Below, one piece after another: positions 25,614 to 33,455 of a stretch of DNA of 45,129 nt; the stretch's first letter is position 1; each line of letters starts with the position of its first letter. The stretch covers positions 1-45,129 of the forward strand of contig CAZAFL010000027.1 of the NCBI GenBank assembly GCA_964484465.1, given 5' to 3'. Origin of the DNA: CAZAFL01 sp964484465. GTDB taxonomy: Bacteria; Bacteroidota; Ignavibacteria; UBA10030; SZUA-254. The translations under genes were made by a program, and so were the position numbers. Below the pieces are notes generated by a model. That model saw only the letters and a list, made by a program, of their open reading frames with translations. It was not told where the DNA came from and made no database searches.

Positions 25614-26330
25614 TTAATTTTCAAAATTATATTTTTCGTTCCCTTGATTAATTGCGGACAAAAATCTTTCCAAAATATTTTTTGATAACGGGTTCTCGGT
25701 ATCGTTCATCCGTTCAGGATGCCATTGTACAAGAAGGAAGAACGGGAGGCTGTTGCCATCGGCAAATTCCAGCGCTTCAACCACCCCGTCTTCTGAAACG
25801 GCGCAGACTTTTAGCCCCTCACCCGGTGTGTCTACTGCCTGATGATGACTCGAATTAACACTTCCCTGCAGGCTCTGTGTCACCTTTGCAAGCAAACTTC
25901 CGCGGCCGATATTAACGACATGCCTGGATTCAGAATTCAGATTTGTTTGATGGGATAGATATCCGGCCCCCTGCAGGTCGGGAATGAGCGTGCCCCCGAA
26001 ATGCACATTGGCAATCTGAAGCCCGCGGCAGATTCCGAGCATCGGAATCTGTTCTTGGACAGCAATGTCGATGACATGCCGCTCAAAATCATCTCTTTTC
26101 CTGTCAACCTTACAAAGTGTTCCATTCTGCAAATCACTGCTGTACAGAGCCGGGTCGACATCGCCGCCGCCAGTAAGCAACAGACCATGGCACCCTTTGA
26201 TTGAAGAGAGATTATCAAGTTTGTAAGAAAGCTTCAATGTTTCATGCGTAACGTTACTCCGACGGAGCCAATCAATATACCACTGCCACTTGTGCTCGGC
26301 ACCCATGTTATCAGTGATTCCGATAACCAT
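25614..26330 (-). CDS. Class-I glutamine amidotransferase-like gamma-glutamyl hydrolase (peptidase C26)
   Basis: 238 residues. C26 enzymes such as PuuD cleave gamma-glutamyl amide bonds. The fold markers are LLLTGGGDVDPALY (strand and oxyanion loop), the nucleophile cysteine in LGICRGLQIANV, and VQWHPERM carrying the catalytic histidine, followed by an acidic residue. SVNSSHHQAVDTPG is the usual substrate-side loop. The substrate could be gamma-glutamyl-GABA or another gamma-glutamyl compound; no polyamine genes are nearby. The ATG overlaps the TGA of lpxK (ATGA at 26330), and ppdK begins one base after its stop. Confidence 0.88.
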   Translation of the reverse strand: MVIGITDNMGAEHKWQWYIDWLRRSNVTHETLKLSYKLDNLSSIKGCHGLLLTGGGDVDPALYSSDLQNGTLCKVDRKRDDFERHVIDIAVQEQIPMLGICRGLQIANVHFGGTLIPDLQGAGYLSHQTNLNSESRHVVNIGRGSLLAKVTQSLQGSVNSSHHQAVDTPGEGLKVCAVSEDGVVEALEFADGNSLPFFLLVQWHPERMNDTENPLSKNILERFLSAINQGNEKYNFEN

Positions 26331-27376
26331 CAGCGGTCCCTCTTCATCGTTTCATCAAGATGCTTATGCAATAACGTTTCTCCGGCGACAATTTGAGCTT
26401 CGATTTCCAGCACGTACAATGTTTCCGGATAGGTTATGCCTGAGAGTTGTTTCGATTCTAACCGGACGGCGTCCTTTTCAGTTGTAATGAGAACATCTGC
26501 GTTCACTTTCGAAAAGCGCTTCATGATGATGTTCCAATCGTCGGGCCGATAAGAGAAATGGTCCGGAAAGGCGAGCTTTTCTACAATATGCACGCCGGTA
26601 TCACCGAGGCAATCATAAAATGATTGTGGATTTCCGATTCCACAAAACGCGAGACAAGACTTATCTTTTATTGTAGTTAGCGACATTTCATCGCTGTTCC
26701 CAAATTGACGGACACATTTCGGCACAAAATTAACTTCGATACGTGGTATGGCATCGAATTGATTCCAACCATGTGCTTCTCCGACAGAATACGACTTATG
26801 GGAAACCGCTAACAGTGTCGCACGATGAAGTGAAGAAACGGGTTCCCGTTTCATCCCTGCCGGCAGCAACTGAATTCGTGCAAGGTTCTTCGTGCCGTCT
26901 ATCATAACAATATCCACATCCCTGCCGAGTGCACGATGCTGAAAACCGTCATCGAGGATAATCACATTGACACCAAATTTATCGGCAGCATATCTCGACC
27001 CGCGGACTCGCTGTTCATCGACGATAACGATAGCGCGCGTAAATTTTTTTGATATTTGGACAGGCTCATCGCCTGCTGTTTCAACATCTGCGTTAATGGT
27101 GTGCCCGTCTGATACCACAACCATGCCACTCGATCGTCGTTTGTATCCGCGACTCACTACGGCGACTTTTTTCTCCCGTCGCAAATAATATCGAACGAGG
27201 TACTCCACAAAAGGCGTTTTGCCGGTACCTCCTGCGGTGATATTCCCCACGGAAATAACCGGCACACGAACCCCGTGCGACGGAAGAATCTTATGGTCAT
27301 AGCAGAAATTCCTTATCGTAACCGCCAGACCGTACATCCACGCAAAGGGGATCAACAATATGTTTAAACCGTTCAA
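26330..27376 (-). CDS. lpxK: Tetraacyldisaccharide 4'-kinase
   Basis: 348 residues. It phosphorylates the lipid A precursor at the 4' position on the inner face of the inner membrane. The N-terminal membrane-associated helix (LLIPFAWMYGLAVTIRNFCYD) is followed by the Walker A motif VGNITAGGTGKTPFVEYL. VVSRGYKR, ILDDGFQHRALGRDVDIVMID and FCGIGNPQSF are family signatures. The start is TTG at 27376, which gives the expected N-terminus; no ATG fits. It begins 9 nt after lpxB and ends overlapping the C26 gene. Confidence 0.94.
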   Translation of the reverse strand: MNGLNILLIPFAWMYGLAVTIRNFCYDHKILPSHGVRVPVISVGNITAGGTGKTPFVEYLVRYYLRREKKVAVVSRGYKRRSSGMVVVSDGHTINADVETAGDEPVQISKKFTRAIVIVDEQRVRGSRYAADKFGVNVIILDDGFQHRALGRDVDIVMIDGTKNLARIQLLPAGMKREPVSSLHRATLLAVSHKSYSVGEAHGWNQFDAIPRIEVNFVPKCVRQFGNSDEMSLTTIKDKSCLAFCGIGNPQSFYDCLGDTGVHIVEKLAFPDHFSYRPDDWNIIMKRFSKVNADVLITTEKDAVRLESKQLSGITYPETLYVLEIEAQIVAGETLLHKHLDETMKRDR

Positions 27377-27385
27377 CGTCCGTCA

Positions 27386-28504
27386 CTATGCCATCGATAA
27401 CACTGCGTCGGCAACGCGTGCAGACGCGCCGTATGTCCCAAGTTTTCCTTTCACCGCCGAAAGGTTGTCGGAAATTTCCCTGCGGCTGCGTTCATCATGC
27501 AGCATCTTCAGCGTTTCGCCTGCCAGCCGTTGTGGAGTGACATTCCACTGTAACAATTCTGGTACGATTTTTTTCCCGGCAACGATATTCACAAGCCCGA
27601 TATTTTTTATTCGCACGAGCAGCCTGCCAATAATATACGTAACCAACGATGTTTTGTAGACAACAATCATTGGCGTTCCAAAACACGCCGTTTCCAGCGT
27701 TGCAGTCCCCGAAGTAACGAGAGCAACGTCGGCATTCTTCATCACGTCATAAGTTGCATTCTGGATAAGCGTCACAGGAAAATCGTCCCTGACAAACGAT
27801 TTGATAAAATCAAGTTCGAGCACAGAGGCTATTCCTACGGCAATCTGAACACCGATCTCATTATGGAGCAGACGTGCAGCGCCTAACATTGCGGGAAAAA
27901 TATTTTCAATCTCCTGCCTCCGGCTGCCGGGAAACAACCCTAAAATGAATGTATCTCCATTCAAACCGTATCGTTTGCAAAATTCATCTTTCCCCTGCGG
28001 TTCATCCAATACTTCAAGAAGAGGATGGCCGACAAATTCAACATCAATTCCTTCCTTCCGGTAAAGCTCCACTTCAAACGGAAAAACAACAAGCATTTCG
28101 TCGATAACACCTTTCATCTTTCGTACGCGTCCGGGGTTCCATGCCCAAACTTGCGGGCTGATATAATAGAGAATCTTGATACCATATTTACGCGCCGCGC
28201 GTGCGAACCGGAGGTTGAACCCTGGGTAATCAATGAGAACCAAAACGTCGGGCTTGCGGACCTTTAGCAGCGCGTCGAGCGTTCGTTCTACCGACCGGAT
28301 CAGCGGAAGGTGTTGCACCACCTCCCAAAATCCCATGATAGAGAGTTCCCTGATGTGATAGATAATATCCATTCCCGCAGCCTGCATTTTGTCTCCGCCG
28401 ATGCCATAAATGTCACAGTCCGGCCGTCGGCGTTTCAATTCCCTCACCACGCTGGAACCATGCAAATCCCCGGACGCTTCACCTGCAATGATCATGACAC
28501 GCAT
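27386..28504 (-). CDS. lpxB: Lipid-A-disaccharide synthase
   Basis: 372 residues from ATG 28504 (MRVMIIAGEASGDLHG), which is the normal N-terminus; an upstream in-frame start would add 33 unrelated residues overlapping the previous gene. LpxB joins UDP-2,3-diacylglucosamine and lipid X. GT-B fold signatures: GEASGDLHG, ELSIMGFWEVVQHLP, LIDYPGFNLR, YYISPQVWAW, GLFPGSRRQEI, and SGTATLETACFGTPM near the C-terminus. Adjacent lpxK performs the next step, which confirms a lipid A-bearing outer membrane. Confidence 0.95.
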   Translation of the reverse strand: MRVMIIAGEASGDLHGSSVVRELKRRRPDCDIYGIGGDKMQAAGMDIIYHIRELSIMGFWEVVQHLPLIRSVERTLDALLKVRKPDVLVLIDYPGFNLRFARAARKYGIKILYYISPQVWAWNPGRVRKMKGVIDEMLVVFPFEVELYRKEGIDVEFVGHPLLEVLDEPQGKDEFCKRYGLNGDTFILGLFPGSRRQEIENIFPAMLGAARLLHNEIGVQIAVGIASVLELDFIKSFVRDDFPVTLIQNATYDVMKNADVALVTSGTATLETACFGTPMIVVYKTSLVTYIIGRLLVRIKNIGLVNIVAGKKIVPELLQWNVTPQRLAGETLKMLHDERSRREISDNLSAVKGKLGTYGASARVADAVLSMA

Positions 28505-28509
28505 GCGTG

Positions 28510-29094
28510 TCAACCCCGTACATACCAAAGAACAACCATTATAACCGTCAACAGGCTCACTGCCTGCAGGGTTCGCTTTTCGGAAATAATCCCCGATTTC
28601 CAATCGAGGCCTGGTTGCGGATTATTCCCCGGAGGATATTTTTTGAATGAGGGAATAAATCTCGGAACCAACTTCGCATATCGCTCATACTCTCCTCCGA
28701 ATTTATCAGCAAGATGTTCTTCCTCGAGACTGACAATCAGAGAATATTGCCACACGAAATAACACAATGCTATCACACTCAGCCAGGGGAAGAGGGCGTT
28801 CGACATGATGCCGACGCCAAGATACATCAGCATATTGCCGAGGTAGAGAGGATTCCGGACACGGGAAAACGGACCCTGGGTAATAAGAAACGTGCCCCCC
28901 ACCGGACCGGTTGTCCGCGTCTCACTTCCCGCAATGGAAACACCCCATAAACGGAAAAATTCACCGGTACCGACAAAACAAAAACCGATGAACATACTCA
29001 TCACTGTGGGAGAAGCAAATATCATCATCAAGATTAAAAAGGGAATCGGAGTATAACTCCGATAATGAAATAACGATTGCCGAAAATCCATCAA
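28510..29094 (-). CDS. Isoprenylcysteine carboxyl methyltransferase / PEMT-like membrane methyltransferase
   Basis: 194 residues with four or five membrane helices. The family hallmark is near the middle and C-terminus: GPFSRVRNPLYLGNMLMYLG, then SLEEEHLADKFGGEYERYAKLVPRFIP, the AdoMet-binding part of the ICMT/PEMT group. Bacterial members have mostly unknown substrates, probably a lipid. It starts 10 nt after the MtnX-like gene and ends 5 nt before lpxB, so it is inside the envelope part of the operon, and a lipid substrate is a reasonable inference. Confidence 0.8.
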   Translation of the reverse strand: MMDFRQSLFHYRSYTPIPFLILMMIFASPTVMSMFIGFCFVGTGEFFRLWGVSIAGSETRTTGPVGGTFLITQGPFSRVRNPLYLGNMLMYLGVGIMSNALFPWLSVIALCYFVWQYSLIVSLEEEHLADKFGGEYERYAKLVPRFIPSFKKYPPGNNPQPGLDWKSGIISEKRTLQAVSLLTVIMVVLWYVRG

Positions 29095-29104
29095 CGCAGC
29101 TTAA

Positions 29105-29845
29105 TCATTCACCGATAAAAATTTCCTGCCGGGCGAGCTCTGCCCGGCGTCGTTTGCGGATAACGAAACGCTCCTCAGAGCTATTCACTTTCATGAGAGA
29201 GGTCAAACGGCTTGTAATATCCGCAAACGACTGATATTCAAAGAATGAAATGTTCTCCTGCCGGCAAAACTTCAACAAATCATCCTTTGCGAACACAACA
29301 TCTGCAAACCGTGCGGGACAGCGGTCAGAATACCCCTCGCCGATATACACAATCCGGTCATCGTCTCCTGACAAGGTCAAGATATGGTTCCGTTTACAGC
29401 AGGCACATCGGTCACAAACCTCATCTGTGTAGGGAAATACTGGATGAAATTTCACAAACAAGGGATTACTGCAAGGTTGAAGCTCAAGTTTGTTTGCAAA
29501 TAACTTGACATCGGGTAATCCATGCCTCTGCAGAATGTAGTTGATATAATAGTCCATTCCGTCACTCACAATATAATGCTCGAACGAATGTCGTTTACAG
29601 AATGCAAGAAAATCGCGGAATGTGGGGTCGATTTCCTGTCCATTGAGAAATTCATGAAGCTGCAGCAGTTCAACATCTCCACATGCATCACATTCCATGT
29701 GAAAACATTTGACTGCTGAAATTTCTCCCTTTCTATATTGCTCGACATATTCAACGCACTTCCTGCCGCCGAACCGTTCAAACAGCACATCACCAACATC
29801 TTGCCGGGTGATCGTCCCGTCGAAATCAATAAAAATCTTAATCAT
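29105..29845 (-). CDS. MtnX-like HAD-IB family phosphatase
   Basis: 246 residues. HAD motif I is IFIDFDGTITRQDVGD (D7, D9), motif II YIVSDGMDYYI, and motif IV IVYIGEGYSDRCPA. The cysteine cluster CDRCACCKRNHI before motif IV is typical of MtnX-like phosphatases. MtnX itself acts in methionine salvage (2-hydroxy-3-keto-5-methylthiopentenyl-1-phosphate phosphatase), but no other salvage gene is here, so the substrate stays open. A basic stretch RKRRRAELARQE ends the protein. It starts 34 nt after smc. Confidence 0.82.
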   Translation of the reverse strand: MIKIFIDFDGTITRQDVGDVLFERFGGRKCVEYVEQYRKGEISAVKCFHMECDACGDVELLQLHEFLNGQEIDPTFRDFLAFCKRHSFEHYIVSDGMDYYINYILQRHGLPDVKLFANKLELQPCSNPLFVKFHPVFPYTDEVCDRCACCKRNHILTLSGDDDRIVYIGEGYSDRCPARFADVVFAKDDLLKFCRQENISFFEYQSFADITSRLTSLMKVNSSEERFVIRKRRRAELARQEIFIGE

Positions 29846-29879
29846 GTACGATCACCGCTGTGCGGGAAAAATCTGTTAC

Positions 29880-32800
29880 TTATGCCTCACCGGCAACGGT
29901 CGCAGAACGAACACGCGACTCGTCGTTAAAGCGAACCGTGACGATCTTGGAGACTCCCTCTTCTTCCATAGTTACTCCGTAGAGAGCCATAGCCGCTTCC
30001 ATAGTTCGTTTATTGTGCGTTACAGTGATAAACTGTGTATTATTGGAGAATTTTTTCAGAATTCTTGTAAATCGGTCAATATTCGAATCGTCTAATGGCG
30101 CATCAACTTCATCGAGGATGCAGAACGGGCTTGGTTTAACGAGATAAATTGCAAACAGCAATGCAATAGCCGTGAGTGTCTTTTCGCCGCCGGAGAGGAG
30201 GTCTATTGACGTTGGGCGTTTGCCGCGTGGCTTCGCAACAATCTCCACTTTTGCCTCGAGCGGGTCGACTCCTTCTTCCAGTTTCAAATCGCATTCATCA
30301 CCTTCATCAAACAGGCTTTTGAATGTCGCTATGAAATTCTCACGGATCTTGACAAAGGTATCCAGGAATTTCCTCTGCGCGGTATTATTAATCTCTTCAA
30401 TTGTGTTGAGCAGGGTCTTTTCCGCCTCGATAAGGTCATCGCGCTGCTGTGTAAGGAATGTCAGGCGCTCACTCTCGGTTGTAAATTCGTCAAACGCGGC
30501 AAAGTTGATTGCTCCCAGAACACGAATCCTCTCCTTCAGATTCTTCACTTCTTCCCGCAGCTGTGCAAAATCGACCCATTCATCTTCCGGGTATGTTTTC
30601 AGCTGGAGCTCGAGCTCGAATTCTTCGTTCGCACGGAGTTTGAGGTGTTCGATATTTGATTTCAGCTCCGAGATTTTCATCTCCAAGCCGTGCGCGGCGG
30701 TCATCGAGTCATCATGCAGTCGCCGCTCATCCTTAATTTTCAATTCAATGGAATGCAGGTCATTCCTTTTTTGAGTGTATGACTGTTCAATATCATGCTT
30801 ATGAGCTTCCATTCGCTCAAATTCTGCACGCAACACCGCCAACTCCTGGTTCTTTGTCTCCATCTCACCTGTGAGACGGCTTATCTCTTCAGAAGCCCGT
30901 TCACTCTCTTCGTTCCGTCGTGTTAGCGTAATCTCAATATCCTGCATCCTGGCATCAGTTCGGGCAACATCACGTTCGTTATTGCGCAAATCGCTCTGGA
31001 GAGTAACCACTTTAATCTCAAGCTCGGCGGCAATTTTTGTTTTTTCATTCCACTGGTTCTCGAGTGCTCCCACTTCCTGTGCGAGATGGTGCGATTTCCC
31101 TTCACATTCTGATTTTCGTTGTTCTATCGTTTCGAGCCCGGTGCTGAACAATTCACCCTGATGTTTAAGCTCGTTTATTTCACGTTCTAACGATTCTATT
31201 TCCGACCTGTTTCGTTCGATACTGTCGTTTGCCCGTTTCTTCTCAAATTCAAGCTGAGCGATCCGCATCTCGATAGCAGTCATCTCTTTTTCAAGAGATT
31301 TCACTGCGTTTGTATAGGACTGAAGTTCATACCCCTTGTATTGCTCAATTTTTTCGGAATGCTGTCCGGTAACCGTACGTAGCTTTTCCCGGATTCCGGT
31401 AAATTCCTGTTCGAGTTCCAGAATCTGGGATTTCTTTCCGAGCAGTCCGCCTTCATCAAGCCGCTGACTGCCTCCGCGGACAAACCCTCCACTTGTCACA
31501 ATCTGGCCGTCGAGCGTAACACACCTTCCACAAATCATTGTTTTCAGGGTATTGTTTGCCTGCTTAAGCGATTCCACGATAACCACATCATCCAGCAGCA
31601 TTTCAATGAGCAATGTATAGGCTTTGTCCTGTTGAACGACATCTTTTGCCCTTAATAATCCTTTGTCTGCACTTCGTTTTCCTTTGCGGCACAGTCTGGG
31701 GAGCCGTTCCAGAGAGACGAACGTCGTTTTTCCCTTGTCATTCTTTCTTAATTCTTCAACCGCAGCGTGAATATCTGCATCACGGTCGACCACGACATAA
31801 TTTGCTGCATCAGCCAAAGCTGCACTGACCGCAACACGGTATTTTTCCTTCGTGTGGACGATATCGGCAACTGTAACAACCTTCTTTTTCTTCCATTGGT
31901 CGCTCGCGAGTAAATATTTCGCACCCTCGGAATACCCTTCATTGCTTTCAATCAACCGCTTGAGAAATTCAATTTTCGAGACTTTTCGGTCGATCTCATT
32001 CTTCATCTCAAGCATGTCGTTCTGCAGGCGGTCGATCTCTTCCTTCAGCCGGTTCTTCGATGCATCTTTTTCAAACAGATGCATCTCTGCTGCTACGAAC
32101 TTTCGCCTCAGGTCCTTATCTTCTGCGGTAAGTTGAATGACCCGTTCTTCATTCTGTTTGGTATCGGCTTCGTAGAGTTCATTGTCTTCAACCGAGCGGT
32201 CGATTCGGCCGCGCAAATTTTCGATTCGTGCTTTCAGGCGTTCCTGTTCGCCCCGCTTTTGGACAAGCTCATGCGCAAGAGCAAGAACGGTATCTTTCGC
32301 AGATTGCAGTTCGACCTTTTTTGCTTCAAGCTGAACGCTGCACGTCTGCTGCTCCTCTTTAGCATGCATAGAACCAAGTTCAGAACCAGCGAGCTCCTGT
32401 TGGTGCTGTTCACGGCGAAGCGACAAGGCTGCTTTTTCCTGATTGAGCTGCTCCGCAAGGTTCCGGAGGTCAATTTTTTCTTTTTCATACCGTTCAATGT
32501 TCAGCCCGAGAGAATTTCGCCGCTCGTTTGCAATCAGAACCTTTTCTTCGGCACGGTGAATCGTTTCGGTTTGTTCCATTGAGGAATGCTGAGCTTGAGC
32601 AAACTGCTGTTCGATGACGCTCAATGCCGACCGAAGCTGATCGAGCTGTTCTTCCTGTCCGCGAAGGGCTTCGTCAATTTTTGCCTTCTCCATCCTCGCA
32701 ACAGTATATTTTCCTTCAAGAGGAACGAGTTTATTATGAAGATAAGCGTACTCACGTTCGAGCAGGTCGATTTCCAGAGATTTTAATCGTACAGAGACGT

Positions 32801-33449
32801 CATTGTACTGTTCCGCTTTTTTGGCCTGGCGTTCGAGTGAGTTGACCGTCTTCTGAACTTCTTTCACGATATCGTTTACCCGCGTCAAATCCTGCTGGAC
32901 ATTCTCGAGCTTGCGGTAAGCAGCTTTCCGGCGGAATTTATACTTTGTGACTCCTGCCGCCTCCTCGAATAGTCTCCTGCGTTCATCGGTTTTATCGCTG
33001 AGGATTGTTTCCACCATTTTCAGCTCGATGACGGAATAAGCGTCACTGCCCATGCCGGTGTCCATGAATAAATCGAGGATGTCCTTCAACCGGCAGGGGA
33101 CCTTGTTCAAATAATACTCGCTTTCCCCGGAGCGAAACACACGTCGGGTTATTGTGACCTCGGAATATTCTGTCGGCAGGATGCCTTTCGTGTTTTCAAT
33201 TGTCAGTGAGACTTCTGCAAGCCCGAGCGGTTTTCGATTTTTCGTCCCGTTAAAAATCACATCCTCCATCTTGTCGCTACGCAGTGTGCTGTAACGCTGT
33301 TCTCCCAGCGCCCACCGGATGGCATCGACGATGTTTGTCTTGCCGCAGCCGTTCGGACCGACAATAGCTGTGACTCCCGCGTCAAAATTCAAATTGACGC
33401 GCTGCGCGAACGATTTAAACCCTATTATTTCGATCTTTGATAAATACAT
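29880..33449 (-). CDS. smc: Chromosome segregation ATPase SMC
   Basis: 1189 residues, full length. The head has Walker A GPNGCGKTNIVDAIRWALGE (about 31-50) and, at the C-terminus, the signature LLSGGEKTLTAIALLFAIY and Walker B FCILDEVDAPLDDSN. Two long coiled coils (about 165-490 and 670-1010) flank a hinge domain (about 515-640, with YLLASDQWKKKKVVTVADI and GRCVTLDGQIVTSGGFV). It compacts and segregates chromosomes with ScpA/ScpB, which are not in this window. It starts 6 nt after the GH2-like gene and is followed by the MtnX-like gene. Confidence 0.97.
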   Translation of the reverse strand: MYLSKIEIIGFKSFAQRVNLNFDAGVTAIVGPNGCGKTNIVDAIRWALGEQRYSTLRSDKMEDVIFNGTKNRKPLGLAEVSLTIENTKGILPTEYSEVTITRRVFRSGESEYYLNKVPCRLKDILDLFMDTGMGSDAYSVIELKMVETILSDKTDERRRLFEEAAGVTKYKFRRKAAYRKLENVQQDLTRVNDIVKEVQKTVNSLERQAKKAEQYNDVSVRLKSLEIDLLEREYAYLHNKLVPLEGKYTVARMEKAKIDEALRGQEEQLDQLRSALSVIEQQFAQAQHSSMEQTETIHRAEEKVLIANERRNSLGLNIERYEKEKIDLRNLAEQLNQEKAALSLRREQHQQELAGSELGSMHAKEEQQTCSVQLEAKKVELQSAKDTVLALAHELVQKRGEQERLKARIENLRGRIDRSVEDNELYEADTKQNEERVIQLTAEDKDLRRKFVAAEMHLFEKDASKNRLKEEIDRLQNDMLEMKNEIDRKVSKIEFLKRLIESNEGYSEGAKYLLASDQWKKKKVVTVADIVHTKEKYRVAVSAALADAANYVVVDRDADIHAAVEELRKNDKGKTTFVSLERLPRLCRKGKRSADKGLLRAKDVVQQDKAYTLLIEMLLDDVVIVESLKQANNTLKTMICGRCVTLDGQIVTSGGFVRGGSQRLDEGGLLGKKSQILELEQEFTGIREKLRTVTGQHSEKIEQYKGYELQSYTNAVKSLEKEMTAIEMRIAQLEFEKKRANDSIERNRSEIESLEREINELKHQGELFSTGLETIEQRKSECEGKSHHLAQEVGALENQWNEKTKIAAELEIKVVTLQSDLRNNERDVARTDARMQDIEITLTRRNEESERASEEISRLTGEMETKNQELAVLRAEFERMEAHKHDIEQSYTQKRNDLHSIELKIKDERRLHDDSMTAAHGLEMKISELKSNIEHLKLRANEEFELELQLKTYPEDEWVDFAQLREEVKNLKERIRVLGAINFAAFDEFTTESERLTFLTQQRDDLIEAEKTLLNTIEEINNTAQRKFLDTFVKIRENFIATFKSLFDEGDECDLKLEEGVDPLEAKVEIVAKPRGKRPTSIDLLSGGEKTLTAIALLFAIYLVKPSPFCILDEVDAPLDDSNIDRFTRILKKFSNNTQFITVTHNKRTMEAAMALYGVTMEEEGVSKIVTVRFNDESRVRSATVAGEA

Positions 33450-33455
33450 AGCGTA